From: Myxococcota bacterium
GTDB lineage: Bacteria > Myxococcota_A > Polyangia > HGW-17
Reading direction: 5' to 3'
Length of the DNA: 19,189 nt
Assembly: GCA_018821745.1 (NCBI GenBank)
Contig: JAHJLU010000676.1
Location: 1 to 19,189 of the forward strand
The notes under the pieces are model-generated. The model searched no databases. It saw nothing but the letters and a program-made list of their open reading frames with translations, and was not told where the DNA came from. Positions 6,218 to 12,752 of the stretch are shown in pieces; positions within the stretch are counted from its first letter, which is position 1, and each line of letters opens with the position of its first letter. The position numbers and the translations under genes were made by a program.

Positions 6218-8371
6218 TTACCTCTGGGGGCTGGGCTGATGACTTACCCGTGAAACCGAGTAAACTCCCTTGATTTTCCTGAGATTTCTTACCATTGTGT
6301 CCGTGGTGGGGCGGGTGGCGGTGAAGTAGAAGAAGACCGCCGTGCGGGAGCTTTTGAGCTGCTCCATGGCGAGGCGCTGAATATTCAGCGACTGCTTGGC
6401 GAAGACGTCACTCATCAGGGCCAGGATTCCCGGCTTGTTGTCGGTGATCACCTTGAGGGTGACGGGATCCCCCGCAGAGGGGTCCACAAGCCACTTTGCC
6501 TCAATAAACCGCTCTTCCTGCATGGAGCTCAGGCGTTCACAGGTTGCCTTGTGGATGGTGACGCCGCGGCCTCGTGTGATAAAGCCCGTGATGGGGTCTC
6601 CGGGCATGGCCTGACAGCAGCGGGCGAAGCGGATGAGGACGTTGCGCAGCCCGTCGATTTCAATGGGAGGACCGGATTTGCCCCCCTCGCTCTTTTGTTT
6701 TTTGGGCTCGGGTTTTGGCTTCTCCTCCTTCTCTTCAGCCAGCTCGGGCACCACCACCACCAGCACCTTCTCGGGGGTGATTTTCTTTTCACCCAGCCCC
6801 AGGAAGAGGTCATCCTGGTTCATGAAGCGGAGCTCGCGGGCCGCCTTCTCAAAGGCACCCTCCTTGAGGAGCCTCGGGTAGGAGATCTTATTTTTCTTCA
6901 GCAGCTTCTCCATGAGCAGCCGCCCCTCCTGACGGGAGGCGTCCCGTTTAATCTGGCCCATGTGGTGCTTGATCTTGTTGCGGGCCTTGGTGGTGACGGC
7001 AAAACTGAGCCAGTCGGCCTTGGGCTCCTGATTGGGGGAGGTGATTATCTCGACCCGGTCCCAGGTCTTGAGGACGGTCCGCAGGGGGACCATGGCCCCG
7101 TTGACCAGTGATCCCGTGCAGTGCGAGCCAACCTGGGAATGGACTGCGAAGGCGAAATCCAGGGCCGTCGCGCCCGTGGGCAACTGCACCAGCTCTCCGG
7201 CGGGTGTGAAGACAAAAATCTCGGCTTTGAAGGAGGCGAGGCTCCAGAAGTCCTCCCCCTCATCTGTGGGGCGCTTGAGGGCATCCACTGTGTTCTGGAT
7301 GGCACGGAACCGACCCGACTCCATGGGCCCCCGCTTTTGGCGCTCCTTGTAGAGCCAGTGGGCGGCGACCCCCTTCTCGGAGATTTCATGCATCTCTTCG
7401 GTGCGGATCTGGATCTCGATGCGCCGCCCCGACGGACCCTCAACGGTGGTGTGCAGTGACTGGTAGCCGTTGGGTTTTGGGAGGGCAATGTAATCTTTGA
7501 AGAGTTTTGGGAAGGGTTTCAGGAAACTGTGGATAACGCCCAGGATGCCGTAGCACTGCTGGCTGGTCTCGCAGACGATGCGGAAAGCAAGGATGTCGTG
7601 AATCTGCTCGAGGGACTTCCCCTGTCGTACCATCTTCAGAAAAATGGAATAGAGGTGTTTGGGGCGGCCATATACCATGGGAGTGTAACCTTCCATGGCC
7701 AGTTTTCCCCGGAGGATCCCCACAACCTCGTCCACATAGGCCTTGCGGGAGCGCTCCATGGCCTCTATGTTTTTCTCCAGCTCATCACACGCATCGGGCT
7801 CGAGGACCGCGAAGCATCGGTTCTCCAGCTCCGCCTTGACCGCCGAGAGCCCCATGCGGTTGGCCAGCGGGATATAGAGCAACCTGACCTCCTTGGCCAC
7901 CCGGTGCTTCTCCTCATCGGGGAGGATGTCGATGGTGCGCATATTGTCCAGGCGGTCTGCGATGCGGATGAGGGTGACCCGGAGGTCTTCGGAGATGGCC
8001 AGCACCATCTTGCGGTATCCCTCCATCTCTTGTTCCACAACGGTCTGGGGCCGAATCCGGCGCACCTGGGAGAGGCGCTCCACGTAGTACCGGCACTGGG
8101 AGGAGATATTTGTTTCAATAATCTGCAGGCTCTCGGCCGTCAGGGCGACGTCATGGAAGAGGGCGGCGCAGATAGCGTCACGGTCCATGCCCAGCTCGGC
8201 GACGATACCCGCCACACTCACCGGGTGAACAATATAGGGTTCTCCCGATTTTCGCCGGTCCTGCTGGTGAAAGGCAACGGCCATGTCAAGGGCGTGGCGG
8301 ATGGGCTGGGGATCAACACCGTTGAAGTTGTGATCAAAATGTTTGAGGACGAAGGAGAGATCGGGTTTCAT
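6218..8371 (-). CDS. rel: RelA/SpoT-family (p)ppGpp synthetase, hydrolase domain apparently inactive
   Basis: A full-length long RelA/SpoT protein, 717 residues. Order: HD hydrolase domain (about 20-180), synthetase domain (about 220-330), TGS (about 384-445), a helical and Cys-containing region with Cys585-Cys586, and ACT (about 636-710). Synthetase residues are intact: GRPKHLYSIFLKM, Asp259 in IHDILAFRI, YQSLHTT and Glu319 in IEIQIRT, so it should make (p)ppGpp from ATP and GTP or GDP in response to starved ribosomes. In the HD domain His49, His73-Asp74, Asp139 and Asn143 remain, but the catalytic Glu-Asp of HDxxED is Leu77-Thr78 (codons at 8143-8138), and the His of DRLHN is Asp142. By comparison with the characterised Rel of Streptococcus, hydrolysis should be lost or very weak. 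The start overlaps the gmk stop by four bases (ATGA). Confidence 0.93.
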   Translation of the reverse strand: MKPDLSFVLKHFDHNFNGVDPQPIRHALDMAVAFHQQDRRKSGEPYIVHPVSVAGIVAELGMDRDAICAALFHDVALTAESLQIIETNISSQCRYYVERLSQVRRIRPQTVVEQEMEGYRKMVLAISEDLRVTLIRIADRLDNMRTIDILPDEEKHRVAKEVRLLYIPLANRMGLSAVKAELENRCFAVLEPDACDELEKNIEAMERSRKAYVDEVVGILRGKLAMEGYTPMVYGRPKHLYSIFLKMVRQGKSLEQIHDILAFRIVCETSQQCYGILGVIHSFLKPFPKLFKDYIALPKPNGYQSLHTTVEGPSGRRIEIQIRTEEMHEISEKGVAAHWLYKERQKRGPMESGRFRAIQNTVDALKRPTDEGEDFWSLASFKAEIFVFTPAGELVQLPTGATALDFAFAVHSQVGSHCTGSLVNGAMVPLRTVLKTWDRVEIITSPNQEPKADWLSFAVTTKARNKIKHHMGQIKRDASRQEGRLLMEKLLKKNKISYPRLLKEGAFEKAARELRFMNQDDLFLGLGEKKITPEKVLVVVVPELAEEKEEKPKPEPKKQKSEGGKSGPPIEIDGLRNVLIRFARCCQAMPGDPITGFITRGRGVTIHKATCERLSSMQEERFIEAKWLVDPSAGDPVTLKVITDNKPGILALMSDVFAKQSLNIQRLAMEQLKSSRTAVFFYFTATRPTTDTMVRNLRKIKGVYSVSRVSHQPSPQR

Positions 8372-8967
8372 TTCAGCACGGAGGGATGAAGAGGGCGCAA
8401 TGAGACCCGGTAGTGGCAGGCTGTATACACAGACTTGAGTTCTTCATAGGCGCGGTCAAGATCATCGTTGACCACGACAAAATCGTAGGAGGGGAGGGCC
8501 GTGAGCTCCTTTTTGGCGTTCCCAAGGCGGATGGCAAGGCTCTCGGGATTCTCGGTCCCCCGGCTCATGAGCCGTTCCCGCAGGACATCCAGGGAGGGGG
8601 TCACGATAAAAATAAAATTTGCCCGGGTGCCAAACTCCCGTCGCAGGGCCTCACCTCCCTGCATATCCACATCCAGGAGCAGCTCGTCGCCTCGGGCGAG
8701 CACCTCCATGGCGGCCTTGCGGGAGGTGCCATACCGGTTCTGATGGATATGGGCCCACTCCATGAACTCTCCCTGCGCGATCATCTCGTCGAAGACCTCG
8801 TCGGTGGTGAAGTGGTAGTGTAGACCGTGGATTTCACCCTCCCGTGGTTTTCTCGTGGTGGTGGACACGGAGAAGGAGAGCCGGGGATACTCGGCCGTCA
8901 GTCTTTTAATAAGGGTGGTTTTTCCCGCACCGGAAGGGGCGGTGACAACAAAAATCATCTCATTCAT
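8368..8967 (-). CDS. gmk: Guanylate kinase
   Basis: A 199-residue P-loop kinase converting GMP and ATP to GDP and ADP in the cytoplasm. The P-loop is TAPSGAGKTT (9-18), followed by the GMP-binding signature SFSVSTTTRKPREGE and the HYHFTTDEVFDEMIAQGEFMEWAHIHQNRYGT region split over residues 48-80 (YHF, F..MI..GEF.E, YGT), all as expected for Gmk. LLLDVDMQGG holds the Walker B-like aspartates. Length is normal (about 190-210). It starts 11 bases after the yicC stop; a GGAG overlaps the end of yicC but is 14 bases from the ATG, so Met4 (8958) is a possible alternative start. It supplies GDP, the precursor of the GTP used by Rel, whose gene overlaps it. Confidence 0.95.
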   Translation of the reverse strand: MNEMIFVVTAPSGAGKTTLIKRLTAEYPRLSFSVSTTTRKPREGEIHGLHYHFTTDEVFDEMIAQGEFMEWAHIHQNRYGTSRKAAMEVLARGDELLLDVDMQGGEALRREFGTRANFIFIVTPSLDVLRERLMSRGTENPESLAIRLGNAKKELTALPSYDFVVVNDDLDRAYEELKSVYTACHYRVSLRPLHPSVLK

Positions 8968-8978
8968 GCCGCAGTGAT

Positions 8979-9830
8979 TTACTCCATGTTGGCGGAGAGT
9001 TCCCGCAATCTTTCCACGTCGTTTTTCATGGCCACGCCCAGGGTGGAGATAGTGAGGTCCTGGGTCTTGGAGCCTACGGTGTTGGTCTCCCTCAGGAGCT
9101 CCTGGCAGAGAAATTCCATGTTTCTTCCCAGGACGCCGTCTTTGGTCAGGAGCTCAAGGAAACTGTTCAAGTGGCCCGTGAGGCGGGAGAGTTCTTCGTT
9201 GATGTCCGCTTTTTCAATCATGATGGAGATTTCCCGTTCCAGGGAGATCTGATCCATATCGGAGTTGATGACCTGTGCCAGTTTGGTGGAGAAGCGCTCC
9301 CGAAAGCGTGCCCCCTCACCCTGCGCACGCTCTTTTATCTGTGCCGTCCGCTCTTTCATGTCGTTGAGGATACGCTCCATCTCCCTCACCATGACGAGTC
9401 CCTCGGCGATACGGCTCTGGTGCACATCTTCCATGAGGAGCCCCAGGGTCTGGACAACGCTCTTTCTGGTGGTGTCGGTGATTGTCAGGGAGTGCCCGCG
9501 CTCCAGCGTGCGGACGATACGCAGAAGCAGAATGTCCGTGAGAGAGGGCTCCTGTGAGGGGAGCCGTCCCGACAGCGCCTCCAGTTCCTGAAGCAGGGTA
9601 TCCTCCCCGGATTTTTCACTCCTGGCCTCGACCGCCAGATCGAGCCGACCACGGGAAAACTCTTTGTCGAGGGCTGTCCTCATGAGGTACTCAAGGGCCC
9701 CGTCACTCAGGGATGTCTTGATCCGGATGTCTTTATAGCGGGAGTTGAGGGTTCTCAACTCCAGGGTAAAGGAAATATTCTCTGTCTGGCATGTTCTGGT
9801 GCCGAATCCGGTCATACTGCGTGGTGCCAT
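8979..9830 (-). CDS. yicC: YicC/YloC-family endoribonuclease
   Basis: A 283-residue protein that starts with the family hallmark PRSMTGFG and continues ELRTLNSRYKDIRIK; the C-terminal domain has INEELSRLTGHLNSFLELL, GRNMEFLCQELLRETNTVGSK and a final helix. These are conserved through YicC/YloC proteins, recently shown in E. coli and Bacillus relatives to be RNA endonucleases acting in RNA decay. Usual family length is about 285-295. The open frame extends a further 237 codons upstream, but that part lies antisense to the gene at 9903 and lacks family similarity; ATG at 9830 with GGAGG (9840-9836) and 5-base spacing fixes the start. It heads the minus-strand run yicC-gmk-rel-MBOAT-SGNH. I found no convincing promoter in the 72 bases up to the divergent gene. 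Confidence 0.93.
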   Translation of the reverse strand: MAPRSMTGFGTRTCQTENISFTLELRTLNSRYKDIRIKTSLSDGALEYLMRTALDKEFSRGRLDLAVEARSEKSGEDTLLQELEALSGRLPSQEPSLTDILLLRIVRTLERGHSLTITDTTRKSVVQTLGLLMEDVHQSRIAEGLVMVREMERILNDMKERTAQIKERAQGEGARFRERFSTKLAQVINSDMDQISLEREISIMIEKADINEELSRLTGHLNSFLELLTKDGVLGRNMEFLCQELLRETNTVGSKTQDLTISTLGVAMKNDVERLRELSANME

Positions 9831-9884
9831 GGGAACCTCCGTCGGAAATTTCCATGTAACATTAAAATAGGTCCCTGGGAACCC

Positions 9885-9913
9885 TTTACAGATTCTCCAT
9901 GGATGATTAGAAA
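9885..9913 (+). promoter_or_regulatory. Candidate promoter for the rhomboid-like gene
   Basis: TTTACA (9885-9890, 5 of 6 to consensus) is followed after 17 bases by TAGAAA (9908-9913, 4 of 6). If real, transcription would begin near 9920, which would make the ATG at 9921 rather than 9903 the functional start and the message nearly leaderless. Weak call made by eye. Confidence 0.3.
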
Positions 9914-10622
9914 TGCTGGTATGGATTTTACCTATCGCGCCCATATTCAACTCGATGGCACCAGACCCCGTCGCTTCGGTCTGTTTGTCATTATTGCCTG
10001 GGCGGTATCCTTGGGCGTCGCTGTTTTCGCCTCCCAGCTGCTCTCCTACCTCGCGTGGATTCCTTCCCAAAAATGGCTGGCCTTCCCCGGTCCGCTTTGT
10101 ACCCCCTTCTCCTGGGGAACCGCAAGTCACATCAATATTCTGGGGATGGTTCTCTCGGTGCTGCCCCTGTGGCTGTTCGGCGGGCGCCTCCACGATAAAC
10201 TGGGAACTCCCCGGCTCTACGGGTTTTTGGTCATGGGCCTCACCCCGGCGCTGGCTGTCTACATGCTGCTCTCGGTGTGGTTTAACACGGGCGTGGTGAT
10301 GCTCGGGCCCTCCATTGCGGTGATGGTGCTCCTGGCGATGGCCAAAATAAGCAATGATCTTCCTATTCTCTATAAGAACTATCTGGTCGGGAATACACGC
10401 TACCTGACCTACGTGGTCTACGGATACACCGGGGTGGGGCTGCTCATCAACCTGGGCGATGGTCCCAACACCTCCCTGTTTCTCTCCATGGCGGCGTCTC
10501 TGCTCGGTGTCCTCTTCTTCTTCGATCGCCGCTTGCTGCAAAATTTTTTCAGGCCCCGGTTTTCTTCCAAATCCAAGCCGCGACTGTGGGCGATCCGCGG
10601 TGGTAAATGGGGCCCCAAATAA
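9903..10622 (+). CDS. Rhomboid-fold membrane protein, probably not a protease
   Basis: A 239-residue integral membrane protein with about six hydrophobic segments. The block LPLWLFGGRLHDKLGTPRLYGFLVMGL strongly recalls the region after the second helix of rhomboids (LWxxGxxxExxxGxxRxxxxY). Ser137 in LGPSIAVM sits where the catalytic GxSG serine would be, but the second Gly is Ile. The HxxxN motif expected 8-12 residues before the GG is absent (a single His76 lies earlier), and the late His-Leu-Gly-Gly motif is not visible in the last helix (NTSLFLSMAASLLG). It is therefore best read as a pseudo-rhomboid; such proteins bind or chaperone membrane clients. The C-terminus is basic. Start is uncertain (9903 or Met7 at 9921). 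It lies 12 bases upstream of yjbQ and is probably co-transcribed with it. Confidence 0.65.
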   Translation: MIRNAGMDFTYRAHIQLDGTRPRRFGLFVIIAWAVSLGVAVFASQLLSYLAWIPSQKWLAFPGPLCTPFSWGTASHINILGMVLSVLPLWLFGGRLHDKLGTPRLYGFLVMGLTPALAVYMLLSVWFNTGVVMLGPSIAVMVLLAMAKISNDLPILYKNYLVGNTRYLTYVVYGYTGVGLLINLGDGPNTSLFLSMAASLLGVLFFFDRRLLQNFFRPRFSSKSKPRLWAIRGGKWGPK

Positions 10623-10623
10623 C

Positions 10624-10629
10624 AGGAGG
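10624..10629 (+). promoter_or_regulatory. yjbQ: Ribosome-binding site fixing the GTG start of yjbQ
   Basis: AGGAGG, a full match to the anti-Shine-Dalgarno, ends five bases before GTG at 10635. It decides the start in the absence of an ATG until codon 16. Confidence 0.85.
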
Positions 10630-10634
10630 TTTTT

Positions 10635-11051
10635 GTGAAATCATATACAAAAGAGCTTTGGTTTAACACCCCGGAGCGCATGTCCTTCATCAATATTACA
10701 CCGGAAATTAGAGCAGGACTTGCCGAGAGTGGCATCAAAGAGGGTCTGTGCCTTGTCAATGCCATGCATATTACCGCGTCGGTGTTCATCAACGACGACG
10801 AATCAGGTCTCCACGCTGACTACAAAGAGTGGTTGGAGAAGCTCGCCCCCCATGATCCTAAACTGTATCGTCATAACCGCACGGGAGAAGATAACGGTGA
10901 TGCACACCACAAGCGGCAGATCATGGGACGGGAGGTGGTCATCGCCGTGACCGACGGGCAGCTCCATTTCGGTCCATGGGAGCAGATCTTCTACGGAGAG
11001 TTCGATGGCAGACGTCGCAAGCGGGTGCTTCTGAAGATTATCGGCGAATAG
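10635..11051 (+). CDS. yjbQ: YjbQ/UPF0047 family protein
   Basis: A 138-residue cytoplasmic protein matching the YjbQ (UPF0047) family along its whole length: FINITPEIRAGLAESGIKEG, NAMHITASVFINDDESG, DPKLYRHNRTGEDNGDAHHK split over residues 75-93, the block IMGREVVIAVTDGQLHFGPW and QIFYGEFDGRRRKR. The family forms beta-rich trimers with a His-rich metal site (visible here as H..D.HH), and E. coli YjbQ has weak thiamine-phosphate synthase activity; the true role is unsettled. Start is GTG with a perfect AGGAGG in front. Length is normal (about 130-145). It follows the rhomboid-like gene after 12 bases. No gene of thiamine biosynthesis is near. Confidence 0.92.
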   Translation: MKSYTKELWFNTPERMSFINITPEIRAGLAESGIKEGLCLVNAMHITASVFINDDESGLHADYKEWLEKLAPHDPKLYRHNRTGEDNGDAHHKRQIMGREVVIAVTDGQLHFGPWEQIFYGEFDGRRRKRVLLKIIGE

Positions 11052-11108
11052 AAGAAACCTCACATTACAGAAAAATTTTTGCAGGGGGAGATAATATTCC
11101 ATTATTTT

Positions 11109-11137
11109 CTGGCATAATCACCTTTTGGCGATATAAA
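11109..11137 (+). promoter_or_regulatory. Candidate promoter of the surface-lipoprotein cluster
   Basis: CTGGCA (11109-11114, 4 of 6) and TATAAA (11132-11137, 5 of 6) are 17 bases apart, within an AT-rich island between yjbQ and the lipoprotein. The predicted leader to 11221 is about 77 bases. An overlapping alternative is an extended -10, TGGCATAAT (11110-11118). Confidence 0.5.
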
Positions 11138-11220
11138 AATAAAGGTCCCCCAAGGCCTCGAATTACGCAAACTGTCGGATATTTTGTGACGCGTCCGGCA
11201 ATCACTAAGGAGCGAATCCC

Positions 11221-12633
11221 ATGCGAATCCTCACCAGTCTCTTTATCCTGCTCTTCCTCGTTGCCTGTAATCAGGGCACCGACAGCGCAAATAACGCCTG
11301 GAATTCCCAGAATAATAGCAACCCCGAAGTGTGTGATGACGGTGTCGACAACGATGGGGACGGCGCCGCCGATTGCAACGATTCCGATTGCTGGGGCGCC
11401 TCCAACTGCCTCAATAATAATATGAACAACACTAACAATGTGGTGCAGATGTTTACCCTGAGGGGAAAAGTCTGGGCCCCGGGTGGCGACAACACCGCCA
11501 CCCACCCCGATAACATTATGCCCATCCCGGGAGCGCTGGTTGCGGCCTACCTGAGTGCTCCTCCGGAGATCCCCTTCTGCAACGAGTGTGTGGATGTCCC
11601 CGTGGGCGTCCGCCATGTGTTCTCCGACACCGACGGCAGCTTCGAGCTGGACCTCATCCCCAACACCACCTATTTCCTGGTGGTCCAGAAGGGGCACTTC
11701 CGCAGGGTGACCCAGTACACGGCGGGTGAACCCGACGGATACGAAGACTTCGAAGAAAACGTCGGGACCGCGAAGGACAGCCGTGCGACGCTCCCCAATA
11801 AGCACGATCCCGCCAACGGCTTCTATATGCCCCGTATCCTTGTGGTGAAAGGCACCTACAACAGTATTGATGATATGTCCGTGGTTTTTGGTGCGCTGGG
11901 GTTCCAGTGGCAGGAGGCTCTGGGACAAGGCAATATCGATGCCGTGAACGACTACGGCAGTGAAATTGAGGCCATCGCGGGGAGCATTGACCGGCTCAAA
12001 GACTACAACCTCATCATCTTCACCTGTGGCGGTGGATCGGATTTCCTCACCAACGCCACCTATCGTAACAACATGCGGCAGTACGTCTACGAAGGCGGCA
12101 AGCTCTACGTGGACGACTTTGCGTACGACTGGGCGGAGCAGCCCTTCCCCGAATTCCTCACCTTCGCCAACAGCGGTGGCAGTGACTGTGCCGGTGGAAC
12201 TGTGGCCCCCTCTTCCGTGGGTGACTGCAACATCTATTCTTCCTATGACCCCACCGGCACGGCCGGCGATCCTTACCTGGATCTGTGGCTCGATGTCATC
12301 AACCCCGGTGGCGTAATTGAGCTGGAGCTTGCATACGATATCATCAAATCCATGGGCCCCGGAATCCAGGGACTGTGCGACGATGACTCTGATCCCAACT
12401 GCCAGAACGGCATCTACACTGCGCCTCCCAAGGTCTGGATGTACGGAACCTGGAGCGGGTACACCATGCAGCCCGTAACGGTCTCCTGGAACTACTACTG
12501 TGGAAAAGTTCTCTACACAACCTACCACACCGAGGGTGGCGCCGGTGAAGGACTGCTCATGCTCCAGGAAAAAATCATGTTCTACCTGATAATGGAAATG
12601 AACACCTGTACCGGTCCCGTTGTGGTGGAGTAA
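11221..12633 (+). CDS. Surface lipoprotein with Asp-rich calcium-loop segment, carboxypeptidase-regulatory-like domain and GATase/ThuA-like domain
   Basis: A 470-residue lipoprotein. The lipobox LVAC gives a lipidated Cys16. Then come an Asn/Ser-rich spacer, an Asp-rich segment (36-57) with CDDGVDNDGDGAADCNDSDC, which resembles calcium-binding loops of MopE-type and thrombospondin-3-like proteins, and an Asn-rich linker (64-73). Residues about 78-160 look like a carboxypeptidase-regulatory beta-sandwich (LRGKVWAPGG, IPGALVAAY, SDTDGSFELDLIPNTTYFLVV). From 203, MPRILVVKG, YNLIIFTCGGGSD (262-274) and VYEGGKLYVDDFAYDW have the order of a ThuA or class I glutamine-amidotransferase-like alpha/beta domain, often used for glycan binding; no catalytic triad is obvious. 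AAGGAG lies ahead of the ATG. It leads a run of three exported proteins. Function is unknown; a structural or adhesive role is inference. Domain calls are by eye. Confidence 0.75.
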   Translation: MRILTSLFILLFLVACNQGTDSANNAWNSQNNSNPEVCDDGVDNDGDGAADCNDSDCWGASNCLNNNMNNTNNVVQMFTLRGKVWAPGGDNTATHPDNIMPIPGALVAAYLSAPPEIPFCNECVDVPVGVRHVFSDTDGSFELDLIPNTTYFLVVQKGHFRRVTQYTAGEPDGYEDFEENVGTAKDSRATLPNKHDPANGFYMPRILVVKGTYNSIDDMSVVFGALGFQWQEALGQGNIDAVNDYGSEIEAIAGSIDRLKDYNLIIFTCGGGSDFLTNATYRNNMRQYVYEGGKLYVDDFAYDWAEQPFPEFLTFANSGGSDCAGGTVAPSSVGDCNIYSSYDPTGTAGDPYLDLWLDVINPGGVIELELAYDIIKSMGPGIQGLCDDDSDPNCQNGIYTAPPKVWMYGTWSGYTMQPVTVSWNYYCGKVLYTTYHTEGGAGEGLLMLQEKIMFYLIMEMNTCTGPVVVE

Positions 12634-12675
12634 CCGTACTCCAAAACCTCGCCCTGATTCCACCCTCCCCTCAGC

Positions 12676-12703
12676 TTGATAAATCCCCCATTCACTGTAA
12701 ACT
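12676..12703 (+). promoter_or_regulatory. Candidate promoter of the RCC1 lipoprotein gene
   Basis: TTGATA (12676-12681, 5 of 6) is followed after 16 bases by TAAACT (12698-12703, 4 of 6), within the 119-base gap after the previous lipoprotein gene. It would give a leader of about 43 bases. Confidence 0.35.
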
Positions 12704-12752
12704 TAATCCATTCTCCCCGTGGGAGTAACCTCTAAAACGACAGGACAGACCC

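Noticed and set aside
7529..8389. A 286-codon open frame on the plus strand
   Set aside because: Antisense to rel, which has complete family motifs; low-complexity composition and no start signal.
9831..10541. A 237-codon N-terminal extension of yicC
   Set aside because: It is antisense to the rhomboid-like gene, is Gln/His/Glu-rich without hydrophobic core, and YicC proteins begin at the PRSMTGFG motif with a good ribosome-binding site at 9836-9840.
11065..12663. A 532-codon open frame on the minus strand
   Set aside because: It is antisense to the 470-residue lipoprotein, whose lipobox, ribosome-binding site and domains are clear; the reverse frame is Val/Gly/His-rich with no recognisable motif, as expected from a GC-rich shadow.
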